From the NCBI RefSeq assembly GCF_001514065.1, contig NZ_KQ948433.1:270113-314915 (forward strand): a stretch of 44,803 nucleotides of DNA, given 5' to 3'. Positions 23,785 to 31,283 of the stretch are shown here, piece by piece; position 1 is the first letter of the stretch, and each line of letters opens with the position of its first letter. The notes beneath the pieces were generated by a model. The model worked only from the letters and a program-made list of their open reading frames with translations. It searched no databases and had not been told where the DNA came from. The stretch comes from Streptomyces antibioticus. Lineage in GTDB: Bacteria; Actinomycetota; Actinomycetes; Streptomycetales; Streptomycetaceae. The translations under genes and the position numbers were made by a program.

Positions 23785-24783
23785 TCAGTCGGTGGGCGTT
23801 GCCATGGTCACGGTGCAGCGGAACACGGCCGTCTCGCCCTGGTAGGCGGTCACGAGCACGGTCTCGCCGCCGTCCTGGTTCACCTCGGAGAGGCGGCGGG
23901 CCTCGACGACGCACGGTGCGTTCAGTTCGACGTAGCGCAGGAACTCACTGGAAATGGACAGAGGCAGAGAAACATGGCCCAGCGTGGCAGCCGCGGCCTG
24001 GCGGGACGCTTCGAGGAGCACCATGCCCGGCACATGGTCGACCATGTGGTCGAAGAGCACCGGGTGCCGGGTGTCCACGCGCAGCTGCCAGCGGTCCGGT
24101 TCCCCGATGGGGGACAGGACCACGTCCGTCGGGGACATACGGCCGACGGTCTGCGGGGCCTCCGGGGCCGTCAGCGCGATGACCTCGGGGCCTTCACCCG
24201 TGGGCACCCGGGCGGCACGCAGCCGCTCGTAGACCCGGGGGGCCATGCAGGTGAGTGCGCCGCCCCCGGTCGCGGCGAGGGCACCGTCGCGGTAGATCGA
24301 GACCTCGACGCGGAACCCGGACACGTTGGCACCGCGCCGCTTGATGTCGACGCAACGGACGTCGAGTTCGAGAGAGGCGGGAGTCCAGTCGACACGCACA
24401 TGCTCCGGTCGGACGGCCACGCTGAGGTCGCTCACCAGAAAGTGGTGGCCGAGGGGGACGCCGTACTCGGCGTGCGCCAGCAGGATGCCGGCTTGCCGAA
24501 TCGTCTCCGCGGCGATCAGCGGGTCGTGGCAGTCGTCCACGGTGGCGAAGAAGCTGTGCCCCCGGGGCCACTGGGCATCGACGGCGAAGTGGTCTTCAGC
24601 GAGGGGCCGCCAGTCGGTCAGCATGACCTCGGCGACGCTCGCACGGTGGACGAATTCCTTTGGAACAGTAGTGGTCAGGGACTGGTAGAGCGGGGCTCGG
24701 GAGCTCGTCGGCTCCGTCGTAGCGCTCCCTGTGACTGCTGCGCTGGGTATCGCGCGGTGCATGCGGAACGTACTCGCAGACAT
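23785..24783 (-). CDS. afsA-like: AfsA-family gamma-butyrolactone synthase
   Basis: A 332-residue homologue of AfsA/ScbA/BarX, which condenses a beta-ketoacyl-ACP/CoA with dihydroxyacetone phosphate to start GBL synthesis. Two A-factor hotdog repeats are visible: residues about 30-165 (KEFVHRASVAEVMLTDW, HDPLIAAETIRQAGILL) and about 190-325 (HPVLFDHMVDHVPGMVLLEA followed by SRQAA). The conserved Glu/Arg positions of ScbA-type enzymes appear intact (AEV, LLEASRQA). I chose the ATG at 24783, preceded by AGGGGGAACT. An ARE lies about 58 bp upstream, implying receptor control and a feedback loop. Confidence 0.94.
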   Translation of the reverse strand: MSASTFRMHRAIPSAAVTGSATTEPTSSRAPLYQSLTTTVPKEFVHRASVAEVMLTDWRPLAEDHFAVDAQWPRGHSFFATVDDCHDPLIAAETIRQAGILLAHAEYGVPLGHHFLVSDLSVAVRPEHVRVDWTPASLELDVRCVDIKRRGANVSGFRVEVSIYRDGALAATGGGALTCMAPRVYERLRAARVPTGEGPEVIALTAPEAPQTVGRMSPTDVVLSPIGEPDRWQLRVDTRHPVLFDHMVDHVPGMVLLEASRQAAAATLGHVSLPLSISSEFLRYVELNAPCVVEARRLSEVNQDGGETVLVTAYQGETAVFRCTVTMATPTD

Positions 24784-24841
24784 AGTTCCCCCTGAGCCGC
24801 TCGTGGCTTGATTTTCGGTGGTGGATCCCAGGTCTGCGAAG

Positions 24842-24861
24842 ATACATACCATCCGGTTTAA
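24842..24861 (+). promoter_or_regulatory. GBL-receptor operator (ARE), site 3, at afsA
   Basis: ATACATACCATCCGGTTTAA, matching the ARE pattern ATAC-ATACC-N-CGGTTT, 58 bp upstream of the afsA-type start. Confidence 0.7.
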
Positions 24862-24972
24862 TTTCTAGATGGAACGGGACGCTCCGGCGAACGATAAATG
24901 GAGCGCCCCGTTCCCCGGAGTGGAGACGACGCCCCATATCTGCGGCGGCGGCAAGAAACCCGCAGGTCCTCG

Positions 24973-25728
24973 CTACTCCTGGTCCTGCCGAGCGGTGGCA
25001 GTGCCGTCCGAGTCCGTTTTCGGTGCGGTGTGCAGGACCTCGCGGGCCTGCTCGGCCGCGCGCAGGATGCTCTCGCTGATGAAGTCCAGGAAGCGGGCGA
25101 CGTTCTCGAGGCGGGTCGCGGCGGGAGTGTGGGCGCCGAGGATGGCAACGCCCTGGCGGGCGGTCGCGACGAGCTGGTCGTTGGCGCGGGCACTGGCGAT
25201 GGTCGCCTGATAGAAGAGCTCGTCGTCGACGAAGTAGCGGTCGCGGCGGCGTTCGTCGCGTTCGCGGCGGACCAGGCTCTGGCTCTCCAGGAACGCGATC
25301 GCCTTGGAGATGGACGCCGGGCTGACCTGGAGGCGCTGGGCGAGCTGGGAGGCGCTGAGACTGCCCGCGTCGGTGGTGAACAGGCACGTCAGTACCCGGG
25401 CCGTCATCTTGGGCAGACCGGAGCCCATGAGAACGGTCGTGAGCGTCTCCTCGTACTCTGCCACGGCCTCCGCGTCGCGCCCATCCCGCTGGGGGGTGGC
25501 CTGCGCGCCGCGCGCGGGGGTGGCGCGACGCCGGTGGGAGCGCTGCTCGGTGGCGCGTTGGGCCAGGTCGGCGCGGTAGGCGGTGGGGCCGCCGTTGCGC
25601 ATCACCTCACGCGTGACGGTCGAGGTCGGGCGATCGATACGACGCGCGATCTCGGCGTAGGCGAGGCTGTCGGCCAGTCCCAGCGCGATCTGCTGGCGTT
25701 CCTGCTGGGTGAGTCTGCCTCCTGGCAC
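24973..25728 (-). CDS. MarR-like regulator with an IS30-type HTH
   Basis: A ~251-residue two-headed DNA-binding protein. The N-terminal ~50 residues are an IS30-transposase-like HTH_38 (RLTQQERQQIALGLADSLAY, EIARRIDRPTSTVTREVMRN), and residues about 100-170 a MarR/GbsR-type winged helix (LTCLFTTDAGSLSASQLAQRLQVSPASISKAIAFLESQSLVRRERDERRRDRYF). A helical C-terminal domain follows. I place the start at the GTG at 25728, which has GAGGAG six bases upstream; an in-frame ATG at 25788 lacks a ribosome-binding site. Upstream lies copy B of the duplicated GCAA-rich block; copy A precedes the DUF4097 gene, so this protein probably controls both (inference). Confidence 0.85.
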   Translation of the reverse strand: MPGGRLTQQERQQIALGLADSLAYAEIARRIDRPTSTVTREVMRNGGPTAYRADLAQRATEQRSHRRRATPARGAQATPQRDGRDAEAVAEYEETLTTVLMGSGLPKMTARVLTCLFTTDAGSLSASQLAQRLQVSPASISKAIAFLESQSLVRRERDERRRDRYFVDDELFYQATIASARANDQLVATARQGVAILGAHTPAATRLENVARFLDFISESILRAAEQAREVLHTAPKTDSDGTATARQDQE

Positions 25729-25790
25729 GGGGGTCTCCTCGGTGGTCCCTGGGTGGTGGTGCGCGTGCTCCTCGACTATAGCGTTCATCT

Positions 25791-25956
25791 TTCATTCATT
25801 GCAATGATCAGGTTTCATTTTGTTGCGTTACCCTCAAGGCTATTGCAACATCTGCAAGTATCTGGGCTGCAAGTATGTGGATCTCTCGCAATAGATCCGT
25901 TCCATAGAAATAGAAAGCAACGTAGCGTTTCTCTCATAAGAAACGATTGGCGAAAC
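25791..25956 (+). promoter_or_regulatory. Duplicated regulatory block, copy B (beside the MarR-like regulator)
   Basis: A partner of the block at 17517-17680. Measured from the centre of the palindrome (TTCATTGCAATGA, centre 25801/25802), TTGCAACA begins at +41 (25843), CTGCAAG at +65 (25867) and GAAAGCAACGTAGC at +111 (25913), exactly as in copy A. Extra GCAA motifs are at 25823, 25852 and 25888. It fills the divergent region between the regulator and accE, so it may control both. The rest of this 325-bp gap holds nothing recognised. Confidence 0.72.
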
Positions 25957-26113
25957 GTGCGGACCGCCGAATGGACACCGTCGAGTCCTCGGCGTTTCGG
26001 CCGGTGCGGGGTTCCCCGGGGGGCACTCCGGAGCGGACTTCAAGCGGAACGAGACCGGTTCTTGAGCACTCCGGCAGACCGTGTCCACAAGCCTGAGAAG
26101 GGAAGTGGGGGAC

Positions 26114-26302
26114 ATGGGCAACGGCGAACCGGTGCTGCGCGTCGAGCGCGGACAGGCCGGGCCGGAGGAGCTCGCCGCTCTCGCGGTTGTTCTGCTCGCG
26201 TTGCAGGGGGCCGGTGAGGAGCAGCCCGAGGAGCCGCGTCGCGGCGGCCCTGGCGGGTGGCGGTCACCGGGCATTTACAGGGCCCCCGACAGCTGGCGCT
26301 GA
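26114..26302 (+). CDS. accE: Acyl-CoA carboxylase epsilon subunit
   Basis: A 62-residue epsilon subunit of actinobacterial acyl-CoA carboxylase. It shows the family pattern: a short strand VLRVERGQAGPEELAALAVVLLAL followed by a low-complexity acidic linker and a C-terminal WR..G.YRAPDSW. It stabilises the complex between the biotinylated alpha subunit (encoded elsewhere) and the beta subunit encoded 118 bp downstream. GGAAGTGGGGGAC precedes the ATG at 26114; an in-frame GTG at 26081 is less likely. Confidence 0.85.
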   Translation: MGNGEPVLRVERGQAGPEELAALAVVLLALQGAGEEQPEEPRRGGPGGWRSPGIYRAPDSWR

Positions 26303-26333
26303 CAGAGGTTCAGGAAAGTACCCCCCTCCAGCT

Positions 26334-26353
26334 AGAAACCGCATGGGCGGTTT
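26334..26353 (+). promoter_or_regulatory. GBL-receptor operator (ARE), site 4, at the carboxylase beta gene
   Basis: AGAAACCGCATGGGCGGTTT: perfect AAACCGC/GCGGTTT arms around ATGG, followed by TTAAT and TATAC. It lies between accE and accB, 66 bp before the latter, implying a separate GBL-controlled promoter for the beta subunit. Confidence 0.65.
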
Positions 26354-26419
26354 GTTAATCTGATCTATACGGACCTGGGGCGGAGCTTCTCATTGGCCTT
26401 GCCTCAGAAGGGACCTGGT

Positions 26420-28012
26420 ATGGCGATGACAACCGCCCCGGCGCCGATCGACCTGGAGTCGACCGGCATGTACGGGCGAGTGGCCGAACTGGACGGCATC
26501 CGTGCCCAGGCACTGGCCGGACCGAGCGAGAAGGCGACCGAGGCGCAGCATGCCAAGGGCAAGCTGACCGCTCGGGAGCGCATCGAACTCCTTCTCGACC
26601 CGGGGTCGTTTCAGGAGGTCGAGCAGCTGCGCCGGCACCGTGCGACCGGTTTCGGCATGGATGTGAAGAAGCCGTACACGGACGGTGTGATCACCGGCTG
26701 GGGCACGGTGGAAGGGCGTACCGTTTTCGTGTACGCGCACGACTTCCGGATTTTCGGCGGCGCGCTGGGCGAGGCCCACGCCACCAAGATCCACAAGATC
26801 ATGGACATGGCCATCGCTACCGGTGCTCCGCTGGTGTCGCTCAACGACGGCGCCGGTGCTCGTATTCAGGAGGGCGTCTCCGCTCTCGCGGGCTACGGCG
26901 GCATCTTCCAGCGCAACACCAAGGCGAGCGGGGTCATCCCGCAGATCTCGGTGATGCTCGGTCCGTGCGCCGGTGGCGCGGCCTACAGCCCCGCCCTCAC
27001 GGACTTCGTGTTCATGGTCCGTGAAACCTCGCAGATGTTCATCACCGGCCCGGACGTGGTCAAGGCCGTGACCGGTGAGGAGATCACGCAGAACGGGCTG
27101 GGCGGCGCCGACGTCCACGCCGAGACCTCCGGCGTCGCGCACTTCGCGTACGACGACGAGGAGACCTGCATCGCCGAGGTGCGCTACCTGCTGTCACTGC
27201 TCCCGCAGAACAACCAGGAGGCGCCGCCGAGGGTTTCGGCCGACGACCCCGTGGAGCGGCGCTCGGAGGTGCTCCTGGACCTGGTGCCGGCGGACGGCAA
27301 CCGGCCGTACGACATGGCCAAGGTCATCGAGGAGATCGTCGACGACGGCGAGTACCTGGAGGTCCACGAGCGCTGGGCCCGCAACATCATCTGCGCGCTC
27401 GCCCGCCTCGACGGCCAGGTCGTCGGCATCGTCGCCAACCAGCCCCAGACGCTGGCCGGGGTGCTCGACATCGAGGCCTCGGAGAAGGCCGCGCGGTTCG
27501 TCCAGATGTGCGACGCCTTCAACATCCCGCTCGTGACACTGCTGGACGTCCCCGGGTTCCTCCCGGGCGTCGACCAGGAGCACGGCGGCATCATCCGCCA
27601 CGGCGCGAAGCTCCTCTACGCCTACTGCAACGCGACCGTGCCGCGGATCTCGCTGATCCTGCGCAAGGCGTACGGCGGTGCCTACATCGTCATGGACAGC
27701 CAGTCCATCGGCGCCGACCTCACCTACGCGTGGCCGACCAACGAGATCGCCGTGATGGGCGCCGAGGGCGCGGCCAACGTCATCTTCCGCCGGCAGATCG
27801 CCGAGGCCGAGGACCCCGAGGCCATGCGGCAGAAGATGGTCAAGGAGTACAAGTCCGAGCTGATGCACCCGTACTACGCGGCGGAGCGCGGCCTGGTGGA
27901 CGACGTGATCGACCCCGCCGAGACCCGCGAGGTCCTCATCAAGTCCCTGTCCATGCTCCGCAGCAAGCACGCCGACCTGCCCTCCCGCAAGCACGGCAAC
28001 CCACCGCAGTAG
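26420..28012 (+). CDS. accB/pccB-like: Acyl-CoA carboxylase beta subunit (carboxyltransferase)
   Basis: A 530-residue carboxyltransferase of the acetyl-/propionyl-CoA carboxylase complex, transferring CO2 from biotin to acyl-CoA to give malonyl- or methylmalonyl-CoA, the extender units of polyketides. Typical signatures: KGKLTARERIELLLDPGSF, FGGALGE, the oxyanion-hole loops GAGARIQEGV and GPCAGGAAYSPA in the N half, and PGFLPGVDQE, AYGGAYIVM and the C-terminal KHGNPP in the C half. The ATG at 26420 follows AGAAGGGA. A dedicated copy inside a cluster suggests boosted malonyl-CoA supply. Substrate choice depends on one pocket residue I did not try to assign. Confidence 0.95.
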   Translation: MAMTTAPAPIDLESTGMYGRVAELDGIRAQALAGPSEKATEAQHAKGKLTARERIELLLDPGSFQEVEQLRRHRATGFGMDVKKPYTDGVITGWGTVEGRTVFVYAHDFRIFGGALGEAHATKIHKIMDMAIATGAPLVSLNDGAGARIQEGVSALAGYGGIFQRNTKASGVIPQISVMLGPCAGGAAYSPALTDFVFMVRETSQMFITGPDVVKAVTGEEITQNGLGGADVHAETSGVAHFAYDDEETCIAEVRYLLSLLPQNNQEAPPRVSADDPVERRSEVLLDLVPADGNRPYDMAKVIEEIVDDGEYLEVHERWARNIICALARLDGQVVGIVANQPQTLAGVLDIEASEKAARFVQMCDAFNIPLVTLLDVPGFLPGVDQEHGGIIRHGAKLLYAYCNATVPRISLILRKAYGGAYIVMDSQSIGADLTYAWPTNEIAVMGAEGAANVIFRRQIAEAEDPEAMRQKMVKEYKSELMHPYYAAERGLVDDVIDPAETREVLIKSLSMLRSKHADLPSRKHGNPPQ

Positions 28013-28032
28013 CACCACCGTCCGTGGGACTT

Positions 28033-28066
28033 GGGACGTCGGCGCGGCGCCGGCCCTCGACGTCCC
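28033..28066 (+). terminator. Hairpin between accB and the second GBL-receptor-like gene
   Basis: GGGACGTCG and CGACGTCCC form a perfect 9-bp stem with a 16-base loop, 20 bp after the carboxylase stop and 19 bp before the next ATG. It may end accB transcription or attenuate read-through. Confidence 0.6.
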
Positions 28067-28085
28067 GGTTCTCAGGAGACACCAC

Positions 28086-28781
28086 ATGGTCAAACAGGAG
28101 CGAGCGGCCCGTACCCGGCATGCACTGATCCAGGCCGCCGCCGCGGTCTTCGCCGAGGAGGGTTTCGTCACTGCGTCGCTGAGCACCATCAGCAGGCGGG
28201 CCGGTGTGAGCAACGGGGCGCTGCACTTTCACTTCGCCAACAAGAGCATGCTCGCCGAGGAGGTCGAGGCGGAGGCCGCCAAGACCCTGCGCGGCATCAC
28301 CGAGGCGGCCCTGGCGCGGCACGGCGACTCCCTCCAGACGGTGGTGGACGCCACGCACGAGCTGATGGGGGCGCTCGCCCACGACATCGTGGTCCGCGGC
28401 GGGTTCGAGCTCGCCAACGACAGCGCCTACCGCGGTGCGCGCTCCCTGCGGGCGCACTGGCAGGGGTGGATCGAGGCCACCCTCCGCGTGGCCGAGCGCA
28501 ACGGGGCCTTGGCGGAGGGAGTGTCCTGGGCGGACGCCGCCCGGGTCATCGTCGCCGCGACCGCGGGCTTCGAGGTGCTCGGCGGCGCCGACGCCTCCTG
28601 GCTGTCCCGGCAGAACGTGACCCGCTTCTGGGACGTGATCCTGCCGCGGCTCGCCGGGCACCAGCACCTGGACGGCCTGACAAGCGCCGGCACCTGGCCG
28701 CAGGCCGTCAGCCCCGCTCCGGACCGGCCTTCCGCGCCGACGAGCCGCGAGCAGGAGAAGACCGATCAGTCTGTTTTTTGA
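28086..28781 (+). CDS. GBL-receptor-like TetR regulator (ScbR2/pseudo-receptor type)
   Basis: A 231-residue homologue of the GBL receptor at 21892: it shares the MVKQ.RA.RTRH opening, the HTH VTASLSTISRRAGVSNGALHFHFANKS, and Trp residues near 125-128 in the ligand-pocket region. Divergence from the first receptor suggests the pseudo-receptor class (ScbR2, JadR2), which respond to antibiotics or intermediates instead of GBLs; that assignment is inferred. It lies 73 bp after accB, separated by a hairpin, and upstream of the two SARP genes, which it probably controls together with the first receptor through the ARE before SARP-1. Confidence 0.9.
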   Translation: MVKQERAARTRHALIQAAAAVFAEEGFVTASLSTISRRAGVSNGALHFHFANKSMLAEEVEAEAAKTLRGITEAALARHGDSLQTVVDATHELMGALAHDIVVRGGFELANDSAYRGARSLRAHWQGWIEATLRVAERNGALAEGVSWADAARVIVAATAGFEVLGGADASWLSRQNVTRFWDVILPRLAGHQHLDGLTSAGTWPQAVSPAPDRPSAPTSREQEKTDQSVF

Positions 28782-28917
28782 TCAGGGTGACAGGTCGAAC
28801 CTCTGAGTCCGCGCCTCAAGGAGCCTTGGAGATCCGCTCCGGGGCTCCCTGGGTACCACCAGAGATTTTGCATCTTCGCAGGTCAGAGCAGTGAGAGAGG
28901 ATTGACTTCTACTTGGA

Positions 28918-28971
28918 AAATACGGGGCATGCGGTTTGATATTGACAGACCACGCGTGCTGTTTTTAGTCT
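28918..28971 (+). promoter_or_regulatory. SARP-1 promoter with overlapping ARE (site 5)
   Basis: The ARE AAATACGGGGCATGCGGTTT (28918-28937) ends four bases before a perfect -35 box TTGACA (28942-28947); an 18-base spacer leads to TAGTCT (28966-28971). A receptor bound there would block RNA polymerase. The SARP start is 78 bp further on. Confidence 0.68.
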
Positions 28972-29048
28972 AGTCACGGCGCCGGACTGACATCTGACGA
29001 CGGTTACGGAAACGACCGGAGCACACGGCACTAGACACGGGAGATCGC

Positions 29049-29891
29049 GTGGACATCGAGGTACTCGGCGCATTGGCCGTAAGGGAGAACGGGGTCTCCA
29101 TCACGCCGACGGCACCCAAGCCCCGACAGGTTCTGGCCCTGCTGGCGCTCCACGCCGACCAGGCGGTGCCGGTCACCACCCTGATCGAGGAGCTGTGGGG
29201 TGCCACCCCGCCGCGCAGCGCCCGTACCACCCTCCAGACCTACATCCTCCAGCTGCGCGAACTCATCGCCGCGGCCCTGGAGAAGGGCGAGCAGGAAGGG
29301 ACGGGGGAGGGCGGCACGCAGCGCACCGCCAAGGACGTGCTGATGACGATGCCCAGCGGATACATGCTGGCGGCCAACGGCGGCCAGAGCGACGTCCGCA
29401 CCTTCGAGCGCCTGGCGGGCACGGGCTATCGGGCCATGGACGCGGGGGACTTCCCCGACGCCGCCCGGCACCTGCGCGAGGCGCTGGCGCTGTGGTCCGG
29501 CACCGCCTTCGCGGACGTCCAGGCCGGGTCGCAGCTGGAGATGGAGATCAGGCGCCTTGAGGAGAGCCGGCTGTGCGCGCTCGACCAGCGCATCGAAGCC
29601 GATCTGCGACTGGGGCGGCACCGCGAGCTGCTGTCCGAGCTGACCGTTCTGGTGAACCGTTACCGCACCCATGAGAGCCTGCACGCCCAGTTCATGCTCG
29701 CCCTGCACCGCTCGGGGCGGCGCGGCGAGGCCCTGGAGGTCTACCAGCGGCTGCGCGCCACGCTCGTACGGGACCTCGGTCTGGAGCCGTCGGCGGGGCT
29801 GCGGCGTCTGCAGCGCTCCATCCTCACGGCGCACCCCGAGGCCGCGCCGGCGCCCAACGCGACGAAGGAGCGTCTCGTGCCCGCGAGTTGA
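29049..29891 (+). CDS. SARP-family pathway activator 1
   Basis: A 280-residue Streptomyces antibiotic regulatory protein. Residues about 1-100 are an OmpR-like winged helix (EVLGALAVRENGVSI, PRQVLALLALHADQAVPVTTLIEELWG, ARTTLQTYILQLRE), with an insertion rich in Glu/Gly at ~78-90; residues 110-260 form the bacterial transcriptional activation domain (DAARHLREALALWSG, HESLHAQFMLALHRSGRRGEAL). GTG start with GGGAGA upstream. It should bind heptameric repeats and activate biosynthetic operons. Its promoter overlaps an ARE, so it is likely the link between GBL signalling and product formation. Confidence 0.95.
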   Translation: MDIEVLGALAVRENGVSITPTAPKPRQVLALLALHADQAVPVTTLIEELWGATPPRSARTTLQTYILQLRELIAAALEKGEQEGTGEGGTQRTAKDVLMTMPSGYMLAANGGQSDVRTFERLAGTGYRAMDAGDFPDAARHLREALALWSGTAFADVQAGSQLEMEIRRLEESRLCALDQRIEADLRLGRHRELLSELTVLVNRYRTHESLHAQFMLALHRSGRRGEALEVYQRLRATLVRDLGLEPSAGLRRLQRSILTAHPEAAPAPNATKERLVPAS

Positions 29892-29907
29892 ACGCACGCA
29901 CCAGCCG

Positions 29908-29942
29908 GGCCGGCACCTGGGACGCAGTCCCTCGGGCCGGCC
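29908..29942 (+). terminator. Two-tier hairpin after SARP-1
   Basis: Outer arms GGCCGGC/GCCGGCC and an inner GGGAC-GCA-GTCCC stem form a nested hairpin 17 bp past the SARP-1 stop. A likely terminator separating the two SARP genes. Confidence 0.6.
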
Positions 29943-30198
29943 TGCTGCATTCGGGGGTGAGATGTCCCATCTCGACAAACGGCGCTTAGCATTCCGCAAT
30001 TTTCTTTCTTCGCAACGGAATTAAAAAGAGCGGAGAACAGCGCATGCTTCAGCTCGTCAATTTGCCCACAGAATAGGCAAGTTGAAGCGTCCTCAAGCCC
30101 CGGTTGAGGAAAGTAGGGACTGGCGTCATTCCGGCTAGTGTGCTTATGGCGACGGAATTCAGCCACGAGAGGAACTCGACGAGCTACGGAGGAAAGCA
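29943..30198. other. SARP-2 upstream region
   Basis: Non-coding. It contains ATTCCG...CGGAAT arms (about 29991-30020), TTGCC/GGCAA arms (30062-30080) and a perfect hairpin CCTCAA-N7-TTGAGG (30091-30109). It is AT-richer than its surroundings. No convincing ARE or sigma-70 promoter was found, so SARP-2 may be under different control from SARP-1. Confidence 0.4.
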
Positions 30199-31020
30199 GT
30201 GAAGATTCAGGTTCTGGGACCCTTGAGTGCCGAGGTCAACGGGGGGTCGATCGTCCCGACGGCCGGCAAGCCGCGGCAGATCCTTTCCCTGCTCGCCCTC
30301 TACCCCGGGCGGGTGATGCCCGTACCCACGCTCATGGAGGAAATCTGGGGGACCGAGCCGCCGCAGAGCGCGCTCACCACATTGCAGACCTACATCCTCC
30401 AGCTGCGTCGGCGCCTGGGCACCGCGATGGGCCCCGACGCACCTGACGCGGCCAAGGAGGTCCTGGCCACCCGGCACGGAGGCTATCTGCTGCAAATACC
30501 ACCCGAGAGCGTGGACGTGCACGAGTACGAGCGCATGGTCACCGAAGGGCGGGCGGCCTTCGAAGCGGGCGACGACGAGATGTCGGCCGACCGCTTCCGC
30601 AAGGCGCTGGAGCTGTGGCGCGGCCCCGCCCTGGTCGACGTCAGGGTCGGACCGATCCTCGGGATCGAGGTCATGCGCCTGGAGGAGAGCCGGCTCGGCA
30701 CCATCGAGCGCCGCATCGACGCCGACCTGCGACTCGGCCGGCACTCCGAACTCATCGCGGAGCTCGCCGAACTGACGGCCCGTTACCCACAGCACGAAGG
30801 ACTGCACTCGCAGGCCATGGTCGCGCTCTACCGGTCGGGACGTCAGGCCTCCGCGCTCGCCGTCTACCGCAAGCTGCGCATCCGCCTCATCGAGGAGCTG
30901 GGCGTCGAGCCGTCCCCGCAGGTCCAGCGGCTGCACCAGGCCATGCTGGCGGTCGACCCGCAACTGGACGTCGTCGCCGGAGAACGGCGCACCTCGACGT
31001 TCGATCTCTTCGCCGCCTGA
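30199..31020 (+). CDS. SARP-family pathway activator 2
   Basis: A 273-residue SARP paralogous to its neighbour: the same winged helix (KIQVLGPLSAEVNGGSIVP, PRQILSLLALYPGRVMPVPTLMEEIWG, ALTTLQTYILQLRRRL) and activation domain (RFRKALELWRGPALVDV, HEGLHSQAMVALYRSGRQASALAVYRKL). GTG start preceded by CGGAGGAAAG. Tandem SARPs are usual in aromatic polyketide clusters; one may activate the other. It ends 264 bp before the thioesterase-like gene. Confidence 0.95.
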   Translation: MKIQVLGPLSAEVNGGSIVPTAGKPRQILSLLALYPGRVMPVPTLMEEIWGTEPPQSALTTLQTYILQLRRRLGTAMGPDAPDAAKEVLATRHGGYLLQIPPESVDVHEYERMVTEGRAAFEAGDDEMSADRFRKALELWRGPALVDVRVGPILGIEVMRLEESRLGTIERRIDADLRLGRHSELIAELAELTARYPQHEGLHSQAMVALYRSGRQASALAVYRKLRIRLIEELGVEPSPQVQRLHQAMLAVDPQLDVVAGERRTSTFDLFAA

Positions 31021-31062
31021 GGCCGGCCGGAGCGGGGGCCCTGTCGTACTCACTGCTTGATC

Positions 31063-31098
31063 GCCGACGAAGCAGCCGGTGCCGACGAAGCAGCCGGT
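31063..31098 (+). repeat. Two tandem 18-bp repeats
   Basis: GCCGACGAAGCAGCCGGT occurs twice head to tail, with a third partial copy after it, in the gap between SARP-2 and the thioesterase-like gene. It is probably replication slippage; a regulatory role is possible but unsupported. Confidence 0.7.
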
Positions 31099-31283
31099 GC
31101 CGACGGACGCGACGGCCACGGGAGACCGGCGCGGCGGCTGCGGACCGCCGAGGAGACCAGGTGGTCCCGGTGCCGGCCCCGGTCTCACCGGCCTCTCCGA
31201 TCAAGTTCAAGCGGCATTTGAGGCAGTCCGGCAATCCTCGGATCCCACCCCGTGCGACACCGGTCGGGGTAGAGGAGGATGCC

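Noticed and set aside
28820-28847. Terminator after the second GBL-receptor-like gene
   Set aside because: GGAGCC/GGCTCC gives only a 6-bp stem with a long loop; too weak to call.
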